Shown here: in pieces, positions 35,031 to 47,800 of the stretch
Layout of the letters: each line of letters starts with the position of its first letter
Numbering within the stretch: position 1 is the first letter of the stretch
Assembly: GCA_036435485.1 (NCBI GenBank)
Contig: CM071597.1
Coordinates: 149,603,647 to 149,667,646 of the forward strand
Direction of reading: 5' to 3'
Length of the DNA stretch: 64,000 nt
Source of the DNA: Saposhnikovia divaricata
Lineage: Eukaryota; Streptophyta; Magnoliopsida; Apiales; Apiaceae
Program-made: the position numbers and the translations under genes
The notes under the pieces: generated by a model
The model's input: the letters and a program-made list of their open reading frames with translations, nothing else
What the model was told of the DNA's origin: nothing
The model's database searches: none

Positions 35031-35705
35031 TAGGACTTCGAAAAATGTTAATAACTGGAATTGCAATATTTTCCTTGCAAGTTCCTCTTTATATGATAAA
35101 TGATAATATCTTGCTTATTTTCGACATAGCAGATATTCCCACATATATTTACATTTTGAGTTACCTTGTAACTTCATCATTCATATTATACTGGCATCAT
35201 TTCCGTAAATGCATGGCATATGGTTTGAAAGATACTTTTGAACTGTTATATATTATCGTTCAGTTAAAATATTATTGTTGGTGGGCTATTGCTCACCCTT
35301 GCTTTATTATTATATCACAACAACAGCTAGACCAGATGACTCGCACAAGGCGCACTCGACGCTGGCGAGGACGATGAGACTACCAGAGCCGAAGAGAAAG
35401 CTATTGGTAGGATAGATTTATTATTTCAGTACTAAGTATATAGTCTAGTATGACTTATGCAAATGGATGGCAAAGAGTATGTATTCATATTGAAATTCTT
35501 TTGGATTGTAAGAACTCATATTGTGCTTAATAAAATTTGGTAGTTACTCTGATTTCATCTCTGGGACTATAACGGGTGTGTTTTATATTGTTGTGTTGGG
35601 TCATAAAGATGTAAATTAATTTGAGTTGAAGTAAGTTCAAGTATTGTGAACAGTAATGGAGACCGTAACGACTGGATCCTGGACCCCGGATCTGGGGGTG
35701 TTACA

Positions 35706-37127
35706 ACACCTCATAATTTGCCCAAGTAGAAAATCAAAAGCTACAACAAAAAATGAAAGAGATAAAAAATAAAAATATATTCAATCTCAAAAATTGAACT
35801 GATATCTATATGCTTTTGTTTAATATTTATTTATCATTTTTCACTAACAACTTAGCATTAAGATAAATGATATTTTCGTAAATGTAATCCCACTTTTTAA
35901 AGTGCAGACACAATTGACTAATTCTTTCTCGATATTAAATTTCAATTTTTTTCGTATAACCTTTCCAGTGGGTATACCTCAAACTTATAAAAAAAATTTA
36001 TGAGAGAATACATTTCATTATAATCAACTTTCAATTTTCATGTAAAACCTTTTGTAAGTATGATAGTTTACAATTTTATTTTTCAACACACCCAACAGAC
36101 TTATATTTTCATTCCAAAATCCATACAATCTATGAACGTCTATTATGAGGTTGATCAAACAACTCCCATTTTTTTTTTCCAACTTTCAACTTTCATCCAT
36201 GAGATAGTTTCTTGTGATCTCGTCACTTCCACATATATTCATGTCTACAAACAATATAATCATATACATAATAGTCAATCACCCACTTTGGTAAAATTCT
36301 CGATCTCTTAGATCCAATCATACCCATTGATTTGATATTAATATTTTGATCAGCTCATTTTTTAAAGTTAAATTTGTATACATGCATTCCATGAGAAATT
36401 TCATTCAAAAATATTTCTCAACATCACTTTATCTCTCACTATATTCACAAAATGACATTCTAATTAGGCAACAAATTTTCTTTAATAATTTTTCCATTTT
36501 ATCACTTTTTGAATGTCCCAATCTTTAACTTCATAAGTAATGTTTACAATTGAAAACTTAAGTTGCCCCTGATCGGGATCATATTTGTTTATAACAAATT
36601 TCTTATTATTGTTTACAAATGAAATCCATCTTTACAGAACTGCACTTCATTATATTATTCTTGAGATTCAGTCTACGTGTACCAACCTCTACCCCTACCA
36701 CATCTAGGTAGGTGTCATTTCATATATTTCTTTTCTTTTGAGTTCTACCATCTTTCTCAGATTTTCATTTTTCACTTTTGCAATATGTATTGAACTAAAG
36801 TCAATTTACCATCTATCTATATTCACAGCTACACGACTTTTCATTCGTGTACAAAAACAATATATTATATGCACTTTCGTTTTAGCATTATTTACAATAT
36901 TTTCTCTTACTATTATGCATGTACATTACTTCAGAAGCAATATTTAATTTTCTTGAAATAATTCATTTATCATTTTTCGGCTTCCCATCAATGCCACTCA
37001 AGTTCTCAAACATTATCATTACACAACGATTAACTTATTAACCATTTTTCTAATCCAATCATCAAGAAAAAAATAATAACAAATTATCAAATAACTAGCC
37101 GAGAGAGAATATAATAATAAAAAAATA

Positions 37128-37180
<53 letters not shown>

Positions 37181-37784
37181 GAACACAAGAGACCAGGACA
37201 ATTAATATTAATAAAAAAATTGAAAGGAGAAATGGATAGTAATATACTAGCTATAAGCCTATAACATATGTGTCTCTATAAAAAATAACTCACGTGACCA
37301 AACAATCACAAGTAATGATAAAATATGGTAAAGAACATTAAATTAATTACTACATGCCGTTATCAAAAAAATATGAAATAGAACAATACAATGTAACCGA
37401 AACAGATCAATATGATACAATGACTGACACACATAAAAATGAATAAACTATAATATACATAGTAGAATTATCAACCAAACCAAATTTTAACAAGTTGTAC
37501 GAAAAGAACAAGTACATGATGTACGAAATAGACAAGTTAGAACAAGATTACTAGTCTATAAATGGAAGCACATATAAAGAGATTGGGACATATTTAAACA
37601 AAAATAATAAACAAGGTCAAACATATATATAAGCAAAACAACACGTATATGTATGGCTCATGGCATACAACAAATTCAGAAACTAATGAACAATAAAGAT
37701 AAAAATGGAATGATAAACTAAACATGAGGAATAGAGGACCCATGTAGTGTAGAAACGCCACTTGCTAATTCGAGTCTTGGAAGA
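35706..37784. other. AT-rich anonymous DNA with (AT)n run
   Basis: No gene, LTR or transposon end recognised. A pure AT dinucleotide run is at about 37129-37174. Open frames are short and of biased composition. Confidence 0.4.
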
Positions 37785-37922
37785 TGTTATGCTCGAAAAC
37801 TGATATGGGCTCTAAACAAGACCCATTACGAGAATTGTAAATAATATTGGGCTAGCAGATCAAAAAATCTATTACAGATCTCATACTGATATGTTGACCA
37901 GCACCATGTACTGCAATGAGGA

Positions 37923-38090
37923 GGAGGCCTCGCAACATATGAGGCTGTAAGGAGGCCTCGCAACATATGAGCCTGCAAGGAGGCCTCGCAATATATGAGG
38001 CTGCAAGGAGGCCTCGCAACATATGAGGCTGCAAGGAGGCCTCACAACATATGAAGCTGTAAGGAGTCCTCTCAACATATGGGGTTGTAA
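37923..38090. repeat. 28-bp tandem repeat, 6 copies
   Basis: Units of the form GGAGGCCTCGCAACATATGA followed by GGCTGCAA, plus a degenerate seventh unit to about 38114. The last units change GGCCTC to GTCCTC. The homologous array at 42825-42964 has five copies. Confidence 0.92.
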
Positions 38091-38363
38091 GGAGTCCTCT
38101 CATCATAATAACAAGGAACAGAGGAGAGTTCTTTCATCATACTTTAAGAAGACCTAAAGATATAGGTGAAATCCTGAACTCACACATCAGCTGGATAGAA
38201 GATATAATTATAACAATTTATGATTATAAGGCCCTATGAGGTCGCCTTTCAAGGTCCCTGCAGGACCACATTGCGCTTGGAAGGACCCTTCGAGGTCACC
38301 ATCACTCACTTATACATGGCTTCGCATTAATTGAAAGACACACAATATGTGTCATTATCTTAA

Positions 38364-38600
38364 GGGTCGCGATGCGATCCCAAGGCACTTGAGATAGTTA
38401 TGCTTTCATCTACAGCAATCTATAGCGAGCACAGGCCTCACATCGAGACACGACAGTTGTTCAAAACCATTCAAATTCACAGGGGTCACGATGCGATCCC
38501 AAGGCACTTGAGATAGTTATGCTTTCATCTACATCAATCTATAGCGAGCACAGGCCTCGCATCGAAGTTTTGACAAAGCAGTTTTTGATTCCACATCGCA
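38364..38600. repeat. 119-bp tandem duplication
   Basis: GGGTCGCGATGCGATCCCAA at 38364 and its near copy at 38483 begin two similar units that include TATAGCGAGCACAGGCCTC. Confidence 0.88.
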
Positions 38601-39361
38601 TTTCCAATGGCAATATGGACTCGGGGGTAGTTGTTATGCCCAAATCTTGGCATAAGCCCTAAGCAGGCCTAATGGGCTAGAATAGAGGTCCAACGAGGCC
38701 TATAATACTCTCATGTAGGCTAGAGGTCTAGCGAGGCCTAGAATACTCTTATGAAGGCTCATAGCTAAGCCCAACGAGGTCGCATGAGTAGATATAGTTA
38801 ATCCCAGTATGGTCGCATGAGTATGATTATCTCCATAGCGTGGGATCACCTCTCATGACTAAGCCCAGTGAGGTCGCATGCGAGGCCACGTAGTTGTTCC
38901 ATTAACCTCATCAATGAGGCCATGTGATTCTAGCATCATGTTAGCCATAGGTAACATTTATTAGGCCATGGGTCATGAGCAGAATTAAAGGACTATTAGC
39001 ATCAGTCCAAAAGTTAGTGGACTTGGGCTAGTACACTATTAACATCAGGCCAAAAGTTAGTGAACTTGGGCCATGATGAATCTCCAAAAAACCTAGCCCG
39101 TCTAGGTAACTTCTTCTCCAAGAACTAAGTATGGCTTGATCCCTATAAATAGGGTACCTAGGCACCTTGTTATGGATGATTGACAGTTGGAAGCAAGAGA
39201 GAATAAACAGTTTTTCTCTGACATTCAACGAATCAACAAACAAGATCAGCCACAAAAAATCACCAATCTCCTTCCGTGTTCTTAGTGAAATATTCGTATT
39301 TTGCTACGTGATTCCTGCAACCTCCATAAATATTGTTATAAAATATTCTTCCTATAACATT

Positions 39362-39377
39362 TGGCGCTAGAAGAAGG
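39362..39377 (+). other. Primer-binding site of the Tat-like element
   Basis: TGGCGCTAGAAGAAGG starts 2 nt after the LTR end CTATAACA, the normal position. The priming tRNA was not identified with confidence. Confidence 0.6.
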
Positions 39378-39402
39378 GCAAAGTCATCGTATTGGGAGAA
39401 AG

Positions 39403-40938
39403 ATGACTAACTCGAACAAGAAGATGAACGGAGGGCACAACAATGGGGAGAACCCGGGGTCGCAAAAGATACCCAAAGGCGATCACCCCAGAAGCAAGGA
39501 TGGGCGCGAGAAGGTGTCAGCAGTGCAAGAAAGGATGACTAGAGTGAAGAACAGGTATAGATCATGGGGCACGAAGAGGAATGCCAGGAAGGGGCCCAAG
39601 TCCTATAGGAGGAGAGCAGTAAGGGTCCCACCAAGAAACTCTTGGTTGAAGCTGATGATGTTGTTACGGACCAAACAAACCCTTACTTCTATGAAGACCT
39701 CGAGCGGGAGGAGGATGTAGAGCCTACTAAGACAAAATAAGGGCTGTAAAATGAGGCCGCCTCATCCAAGGGGAGGTCAGTTAGTGTCTTTGATCATCTT
39801 GGAAAGAAGTTAGCAGAGCATGATCTCTGCCTCAAGCTCAGAAAACTTATAGCTGACAAAAAGTATAAGCAATCCCAGGCTTGGAGCCAAGGTTTGGAAT
39901 GACCCCCCTCTCCTCATCGAGAGCGTGAGCGGTCCCAGAAGTACAAACCCGACCCCCTGAATCGCAATGAGGATCAAGAGGAGTCTAGAGCTCCCAAGAA
40001 GACCCAATCCCACCATGACAACACGGGAAAGGGAAAGAAAAAAGTTCAAGATAAGAAGACCATGGTTGGAGACTACAAGCTAGAGGAGCTAAAGAAGGCC
40101 TTGGATAAGAGGAATGCAGATAAGGGGATCCTTAACCCCATGGGTCCGGCCTCGCCTTTCACTCAAGAGATCAGGACCACTCCGCTTCCCACTATATTCC
40201 GGAGTATTAACCCAAACATGACTTATAATAGGCATACTGACCTTACAGAGTTTGTTATTTGATTCAACAATGATATGGATGTGTACCGGGTCTCGCTATT
40301 GGTTAGGTGAAGGTTGTTTGCGGCCTCGTTGAGGGGTAGTGCCAAGCAGTGGTTCTCTAAGCTAGGGGCTCACATCACTATAGACTCTTGGAAGCAGTTC
40401 GTGGACATTTTCATTATTCATTTTCAGTCCTTCATGCTCAATGCACCTCCTGTATCCACCATGGTGAACATAAAGAAAAAAGAGGGTGAGACCCTATGGG
40501 ACTACTTTAAGAGGCTTAACATCGAGGACCCTATGGTATGAGGAGCAAATGACGAGGCCATTAAAAATTTTCTTATTGCTGGGCTGAGAGAGGGCACCAA
40601 GTTCTGGAAGAAGTTGCAGGCACAAACACCTCAAGAACAATAATGAGGCTAGCAACAGTGGAAGTAAGAGCAAGGGAGTGAAGAGGAAGGACTCTTGGAG
40701 CCCTAGGCGAAGATTGGATCGCAGTGAGAGCCCAAAGAGGAGGAGGAGTCACGATCCGCCAAGGAGGTCACCACCACGAGCTCAAAATGGAAGGAATGAG
40801 GGTCAATTCACACCTTTAGTGGCCTCCATTGATCACATCTATGCAGTTAATGCTGACAAGGGGATGTTTAAGAAGCCCTCACCTATGAATAGTCGGGCAA
40901 CCAGGGATACTCATAAATATTGTGTCTTTCATGAATAG
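39403..40938 (+). pseudogene. Ty3/gypsy gag remnant
   Basis: ATG 39403 opens a basic N-terminus (MTNSNKKMNGGHNNG) that loses frame by about 39650. Capsid-type sequence follows at 40200-40541: MTYNRHTDLTEF, stop, FNNDMDVYRVS, stop, FAASLRGSAKQWFSKLGA and ETLWDYFKRL. A basic Arg/Ser/Pro segment (40678-40800) leads to a degenerate zinc-finger-like HKYCVFHE, stop, VHDTANCRLL. At least four stops and one frameshift; no protease follows. Confidence 0.78.
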
Positions 40939-42671
40939 ATAGTGCATGATACTGCAAATTGTAGGCTGCTCAAGAAGTATGGATAATTCGCAATGGATAG
41001 TTAACATAAGTTTGGAATGCAAAGCACTTGAGGGAGGCCTATCAGTAAAGGCATTGGTCCTGGTAGCTTTATATATCTATACACTAAGTACGAATAAATT
41101 CATCCTCAGTCTAGGGGGTAGTGATATCATATAGACACCTCTCATACCTGATGTAATGACTTTGGGCTTTGCTTCTTCATGGTGAAATAACTCTACGTCG
41201 AGGAGAGGGGGGACGCCCCCGACCCTTGCCGAGGAGAGGGGGGATGCCCCCGACCCTTGACGGTAATAAGGAGGTCCTCAAAACACTGAGAAGAGCAAGT
41301 GACTGCTGCCCATCATGGTCCAGCCTCATTTAAAACAAGGTCCACAATAAGGCCTGATATGACATTAAAGAAGCTAAGTGCTCTTGCTTAGCATCGGAGA
41401 ATCCAAATGCCTTGGTACAACAGTGAAGAGGTCGAGTGCCCCGGGATAGCGTTGAAGAGGTCATGTCTGCTTATAGCGGGATCACATCAAATTCTCTTCA
41501 TTACAAATGGTGTCAACTCCAAATAATACAAGAAGGTTGCTGAAACATGTTGATTCCTCATCACATCTACAATGATAATGAGGACTCGGGGGGTAGTGGA
41601 ATTACATAAACATCACTTCTAGCAGGACATTTGAAAAATTACAAGACAAGGCCAGCACCTAGTGTTGCGAGGCCGTACCTAGCGTTGCGAGGCCGTAAGC
41701 CCGATATCTTATGGTGCGAGACCACTTAACCCCATTGGCGATGATGGGTCAGTCCATAAGTCTATACAGTGTGGATCTATCTCTAGGCATGTGTTAAAAT
41801 CAGTCTATAAGAAAATTGGAGCATATGAAGACTCAATCAGGTATCCCAAAGCACTTGGAAAAATTCAAAATTATCAGTTTTCAAAGATGCATGGCCCACC
41901 AGCTAGCATATGCGAGCCGGGGCTAGAGCCCAGCAACATGATGGATGCAATCTGTCTACAAGGCTATAAAAGAAAATGGAATACGATGCCACATAATCAA
42001 GGATCAAAAGGAAGTTAAAAAGCGGGGCAGCATGATCAACTAAAATAAAAAAGATGAACAAGGGTCTGTGTGTGGACTAACAGGAGCATATGTGGCTTAT
42101 TAAAAAAACAAGGCATCCTCGCATATACATGTATACAGGAGTCCTCTCATTATATCAGCAGGAGGAGGCCTCTCCACACAGGAGGCTACGAGGAGTCCTC
42201 TCATTATATAAAAAAGAGGAGGCCTCTCCACATATGAGGCCATGAGGAGTCCTCCTATTCTCTCCACATATAGGAGGCCACGAGGAGTCCTCTTATTATA
42301 TCAGCAAGAGTTAGTAAAAATAGAAGGAAGTAGCGAAAGGCGAGGAGATCTCAGCAAAAGTGAAAAAAGAAACTATTAAAAAAAGTCAGCAAGGTGAAAG
42401 TACAAATACGAGGACCACGGCTCCACAAGGCTGTAAAGAAAAACAAGGCGAGAAGAGACGCAAGAAGGTTGCGTACGCGAAGAAAAAAATGTATCAAGGT
42501 GGCCACTACGAGGAGACATGGGCTGGCATTAAAATAAAAAAATCCAAAGTTGTTGAGTAAGGAGGCTCTCCAAAAAATCAAATAAATATTTTGATTTTAA
42601 TTTTTAGAGGAGTTCAAAATAATTTTGAAGACCAGAAAAAATAGTTCTCCGCTACAGCTGCCTGCATCGAA
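40939..42671 (+). other. Non-coding interior of Tat-like element with repeats
   Basis: No pol. Contains a two-copy, 35-bp-period repeat near 41196-41265 (GAGGAGAGGGGGGACGCCCC type), a 21-bp repeat pair near 41660-41701 (GTTGCGAGGCCGTA), a purine-tract-like GGACTCGGGGGGTAGT near 41582, and about three long units of alternating GGAGTCCTCTCATTATAT and GGAGGCCTCTCCACA at 42128-42300. Confidence 0.55.
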
Positions 42672-42686
42672 GAACTGGGGGGTAGT
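42672..42686 (+). other. Polypurine tract of the Tat-like element
   Basis: AAGAACTGGGGGGTAGT ends directly before TGTTATGCTCG, the start of the 3' LTR. Confidence 0.65.
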
Positions 42687-43326
42687 TGTTATGCTCGAAA
42701 ACTGATATGGGCTCTAAACAAGAACCTTTACGAGAATTAACAATAATATTGGGCTAGCAGATCAAAAAATCTAGTACAGATCTCATACTGATATGTTGAC
42801 CAGCACCATGTACTGTAATGAGGAGGAGGCCTTGCAACATATGAGGCTGCAAGAAGGCCTCGCAATATATGAGGCTGCAAGGATGCCTAGCAACATATGA
42901 GGCTGCAAGGAGGCCTCACAACATATGAAGCTGTAAGGAGTCCTCTCAACATATGGGGTTGTAAGGAGTCCTCTCATCATGATAACAAGGAACAGAGGAG
43001 AGTTCTTTCATCATACTTTAAGAAGACCTGAAGATATAGGTGAAAGCCTGAACTCACACATCAGCTGGATAGAAGATATAATTATAACAATTTATGATTA
43101 CAAGGCCCTATGAGGTCGCCTCTCAAGGTCCCTGCAGGACTACATTGCGCTTGGAAGGACCCTTCGAGGTCACCATCACTCACTTATACATGGTTTCGCA
43201 TTAATTGAAAGACACACAACATGTGTCATCATCTTAGCGACTGGGAGCAGATATCGAGATACGACAGTTGTTCAAAACCATTCAAATTCATAGGGGTCGC
43301 GATACGATCCCAAGGCACTTGAGATA
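42687..43326 (+). repeat. 3' LTR of Tat-like element, interrupted
   Basis: Matches 37785-38400 closely, with one fewer 28-bp unit (five at 42825-42964) and loss of most of the first 119-bp repeat unit. A copia LTR begins at 43327; AGATA (43322-43326) is its predicted target duplication. Confidence 0.75.
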
Positions 43327-44085
43327 TGTTAACTCGAATAACTTGTAGAAGGGGGGGTTGAATACAAGTTATATAATCGTGTCTAATTTTTGCTTGATTA
43401 GATGAACAAGAACAAACAAATGAATCAAACTTTGTTTGTATTAAATAAATCATATACAAACTCTACCAAAGGTGTACAATACCTTTAGCAGCTGCTGACA
43501 ATACAAATCTCTCTCTCTCTCTCTCTCTGTTTGTTTCGAACTCTCGAATACAAACCTTATACAGAGCTTCACACGATATGCACTCTATATTTCACAATTC
43601 TGCTCTTTTTACAATGATATTTAGAGAGTATTTATAATGCTACCTATCAACTAATAACAGAATTATAATCTATCTATGACAATGTTCTGCCGTCCAGTTG
43701 ATAGTTTCCATCAATAGAAAATTCGTTTCCTTCACGATATCTTCTTGCTTGTTCTCCAAAACAAAGATCCTGTTTTATAGCACTTGCCCGTTTCTGTAGC
43801 ATCCATAATGACATCATCAGTAACACGACTGATATCAGGATTTCCCATTGCATCAGGATCTGATCATCCATCAGTATTTGATCAGGATCTGACTTGCTGT
43901 ATCAGGATCTGCTCTTAGTTCCTGAAATGTAGTCTCTGACGCACTGTTCCTGACTAACCTCTACAGATTACTGTCTAACACATATATCCTATACAAAGCG
44001 CTAAATCCTTTATAAGATCAGGATATACAAGAAGTATTAGCAAAATTCAATTCTCAACATCACAACATATAAATTATTCCTAACA
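43327..44085 (-). repeat. Copia 3' LTR (759 bp)
   Basis: Minus strand starts TGTTAGGAATAATTTATATG and ends CTTGTAGAAGGGG-complement sequence with terminal TCGAGTTAACA; TGTTA/TAACA ends are inverted copies. Contains (CT)n near 43510-43528. Repeated GATCAGGAT-type motifs occur at 43840-43910. Confidence 0.82.
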
Positions 44086-44100
44086 ATCTCCCCCTATTTA
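44086..44100 (-). other. Copia polypurine tract
   Basis: Minus strand TAAATAGGGGGAGAT directly precedes the LTR start. Confidence 0.85.
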
Positions 44101-44282
44101 TGCTTTAGAATCTGAAGCATAAATCTAAGTTGTAGATGTCAAAACATATAACAATACAGCCAGAATAGAATTTATGAATTTAAGATCATGAAGTTAAGTA
44201 CCTCTTTCTTCAGATGTAGACATGTATCTAGTACTTAGAAGAAAGAATTCAACTATTTGATGCTTCTTTTCCTTTACCACTT

Positions 44283-44837
44283 CCATGATGAAATTTACCA
44301 ACTCTGTCACCCTTAGTTCTGTTCCCAATCTATTTATCTCCCCCAGTCTGTTGTTGTTTTTGTTGTTTCTTAATTGTCTTTATCTCCCCCTTTTTGACAT
44401 TTGCAACATTAATTCCAAGAGATTCAGGAACAGAACAAATGAGATTCATCAGAACTGCTTGATTGTCCATAATAGTGACTTGGTTATCTTCAAGAATTTG
44501 AAGTCTCGATTGAATATCACTTTGAGATTTCTGAATGTCCTTAAGAAGTTCAGAATTGACTTCAATGTTGGAAGTGCTTGTTGTATCTTCAGATTCAGAT
44601 GCAGAAAGAACTTTATCTTCAAGTCTTGTAGAAGAAGTTGCCTGTTTAGAATGATATTCAAGTAATAATACTTGAGTAGAAGTACAAACATCTTCATCTC
44701 TCTGATCTGGAGCTGAAGTATGATCATCCTGTCCTTCACCAGTATTTTGTGTACTAACATCTACAAATCATGACTCCTCCTTAGATTGATCAGATACTGT
44801 TGATGTCTTAATTCTAGCTGAAATTGGAAGTACATAC
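44283..44837 (-). pseudogene. SIRE-like extra ORF, C-terminal part
   Basis: Continues the frame that is cut by the solo LTR at 44838/48484. Minus-strand peptides include SARIKTSTVSDQSKEES (then a stop) and, in the same direction, LLKDIQKSQSDIQSRLQILE, probably a coiled coil, and LMNLICSVPESLG. Ser/Thr/Asp/Glu-rich. A stop also occurs near 44344. Function of this ORF is unknown; it has been called envelope-like in SIRE elements, but I see no convincing membrane segment. Confidence 0.55.
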
Positions 44838-47800
44838 TGTGACACCCCCAAATCTGAGGTCAAAGATTCAGGTCGTCACATCACCATCCAACCATATCAT
44901 ACCTGTGTTAACTGTACAACTCAACAATACATCCATCCAGACCTCAATCTTAAGCACAAACAAGTTAGAGCCTCAGAAACGATAATCAAAAGTGCCACTA
45001 AATATTACAATTCATTTGTACAAATCAGAGTCTTACGCGATTCCACTTATACAACTACACTTGAAGACAAGTCTTACTATTACAGTTGAAAACCTATCAG
45101 ACTTACTCTATAGTATTTATCAGGAACTAAATCATCTCCGGGGTAAATCTTCTACTCCTCTTCTGCTGTTGCGGAGTTAACCGACCAAATTCTTCTCTTT
45201 CTGAAAAGTTTTTATAAAGCAAGAATGAGCTACATAACGCTCAGCAAGTTCACCATTTTAAAAAAATAATAACGTGGTTTATTTCGAAAACATTCCCAAC
45301 TATGTGGGTATATATCTCAGATTTCAAAACATAATTGGACAGTATATATGTCCGAGTTTGAATAAAACATCTATACTCACTAAGGAGCTTTAAAAATAAC
45401 ATATGAACCCTTTATAAGGTTCCTATTTCAATATATCACAAGTTTGAAAATATATACATATGAGTATATCATTTTCGGCAAAACACTTTACGGTTAACAT
45501 ACTGTACCGGGAATACATCTTTGCAAACCTCTTTCCTTCCATTAGATTGGAAGGTTTCTCATTCAAAAACATTTCATTCTTTGAAATAATTGCAAGAGTG
45601 CACTAACACGTGCCAATCTTTATAGAAAATCGTGTAGTTCTAGATACTACACGATGTCAATATTTTTCTTATCAAAAGCCACATTATCGGCAACTTGGCA
45701 CTTAGGCCCAAGAAGCAGTGTTTGAGCATTTTTCCAAAGTGGAGGATGGGACTGGAAGAAAACATAAAAAAAACCTGACAGGGATTGACGATGATCAGTC
45801 GCCACATCCAAGTCCAATAATCTGCGGGTCTTCTCTACCGGTAGAAGGATAGAAACTACATCCGTAACTATCCCCGGGTGAAAACTACATCCGTGATCAC
45901 CCTCGATGAAAACTACATCCGTAATCATCCTTCGGCAACACCTGGGCCGGAATAATAATTGATGGACCGCCTGGCTCACGGCCGCTTACACATCCCGGGA
46001 ATCGTTCGTCAACGGTTCCTACACCTGCCAGAGTCCCTTTTTCTTTTTCTTTTGAAAACTTGATTTTGATTGAAAATAGAGTAATTGAGGTCCGACATCA
46101 GTTGACCGTTGATTCTTGAAATCACACAAGAAACAAACCTGACCGGGGGTTTTCGAAAATGTTTTGAGTTCGAAAGAGTTCGAGTTTGAAAGTACTACGG
46201 GTATCTTGGATTAGCTTTGTCTTTAAAATAATAATCAATAATTAATAAATAATATTTTAAGATTTAATATTAATAATTAATGAAATAATTATTTAATGAA
46301 GTAAGCTTTTAATCCAAGATAGGTATTTTGAGTATTTACGAAGATATAAAAATAATTACTTGAGTATACGATACTCCCCGAATGACCCTTCGGGTTTTCG
46401 CAATCTAGTTACGATATAATAATATATCTCTCCCCGGTCAATAGTATATACGGACCGCTACGACCTCTATTGCTAGAGTCGTTGTCCGAGGAAAACATTT
46501 CAATCTAAGTTCAAGGGGTACAAACATATATGTACTTATACATCTCAATTTCATCAATACTTCGATAAACATAACATTTGATACGATTGAAAACTACAAA
46601 CACAACAGTGAAAGTCCTTGTATATGTAAGTTTTGAAAAGTAAACTTGCCTTGGTGTGGTTGGGGTGGTCGAACGTGCGGAGTGGAACGATCTATACATA
46701 AGCAATAACCGTTCGTTAGTACCTTAACAATACCTCTTTAATTGCGGGGTTTTAGGGGGTACGAAATTAACTTAATGACTTCGTCTTATGACATTCTAGC
46801 CCCACTATAGGTTCATGTCACCACTCGATTACGCTCGTCACTTATTCGACTTAATTTGGTTACCATAAACGAATCATATTCATCACCCCTAAAATTATAC
46901 TCCACTTAACGACTTTTTCCCTTGCGCGAATTTTACTCTAGCATTTTTATAAAATTGAAAAATTCATATTTTAATCCAATTATTTTTGGGTAGCCTTCAC
47001 CACTGCATTTACTAGCTTCTCAAATTTTTCCATGATCCCACATAAATTTTTAGGGGTTTAAACAAGGTTCTCAAGGGGACCATTTAGTGCAGTCCGGAAT
47101 CCAGAAACACATTTTACTTCTCCGGCCATAACTTAAAATCCATACATCACCTAGTCATGAACCTTATATTTTTAGAAACTAAATTCGAATACCTTTCCAA
47201 CAATATATGGTAGGACCTCAGGGGACAAGATTTGGGGGTTCAAAACCATCTTACAAGACAGGTCAAGTTCCTGGAAAAACTCAGCATGTTTGTTTCACTT
47301 AAATCAACCAAGATCCTTACTTCCACAACACAACCAACATCTAATTCACCAAGTTCATACTTTATAACATTCATGGAGATACATATACTAACCACAATCA
47401 TAAAAATCACAACTACAACACTAAAACTCAAGATCTATATCATCCATCACTTATACAACCAAGATTAACACCAATACACATGGATCTATCACCAAACATC
47501 ATAAACACTACATGGCCAAGAGGGGTTAGGGTTTTTATACCTTCTTGAGTATCTAGGAGCCTTGGGTAAGCCTTACAAATCTCAAGAACACCTTGAATAA
47601 GCTCCTACTATCCTTATAATCCAAGATCTATAAGAAAAACTTAACATTGTTACTATTCACAATAACTTTAACAATTAATATCTTGAAATTTAATGGATGA
47701 AAGGGCTTGGAAATCTTAGTATACCTTTCTTAGATGATGTAGAGAGCCTAGGAATTATGCCTTGAATTATGAATGAGGAGAAGTGGAAGAAAGAAAGAAA

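Larger units (their letters stand above)
31254..35705 (+). repeat. Long gypsy LTR (about 4.45 kb), apparently solo
   Basis: Begins TGTACAACCC (start inferred) and ends GGATCTGGGGGTGTTACA at 35705. The last 3 kb match, in inverse orientation, the LTR that starts at 61065; for example the GACTCGCACAAGGCGCACTC block near 35337. Contains degenerate AATGAATATT palindromes (33640-34240), a 45-bp-period duplication (34953-35030), and a likely polyadenylation signal (CTTAATAAAATTT near 35527). Flanking 5-mers ACAAT and ACACC do not match. No coding sequence. Confidence 0.7.
37785..39359 (+). repeat. 5' LTR (1,575 bp), apparently composite
   Basis: Starts TGTTATGCTCG and ends CTATAACA directly before the primer site. 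At 38632, inside it, a purine tract (GGACTCGGGGGTAGT, 38617-38631) is followed by a second LTR-like start TGTTATGCCC, so the last 728 bp alone also look like a complete LTR with TGTTAT/ATAACA ends. The 5' portion matches 42687-43246, which itself follows a purine tract. Thus either the LTR is 1,575 bp with a fossil boundary, or two LTR units are juxtaposed. Confidence 0.6.
37785..43326 (+). mobile_element. Tat-like Ty3/gypsy element, gag remnant and LTRs only
   Basis: 5' LTR (37785-39359), primer site at 39362, broken gag (39403-40938), repeat-rich non-coding interior, purine tract (42672-42686), then the first 640 bp of the 3' LTR, cut by a copia at 43327. No protease, RT or integrase. The gag type and repeat-laden interior suggest the Tat/Ogre side of gypsy; lineage assignment is tentative. 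Confidence 0.72.

Noticed and set aside
37852..38106. Cys/Leu-rich repetitive frames on the minus strand (also near 42783)
   Set aside because: They are translations of the 28-bp GGCCTC tandem array; the period is not a multiple of three, so no conserved protein repeat results.
45647..45979. Minus-strand 110-codon frame in the solo LTR
   Set aside because: It spans a short tandem repeat (ACTACATCCGT) in LTR DNA and resembles no protein.
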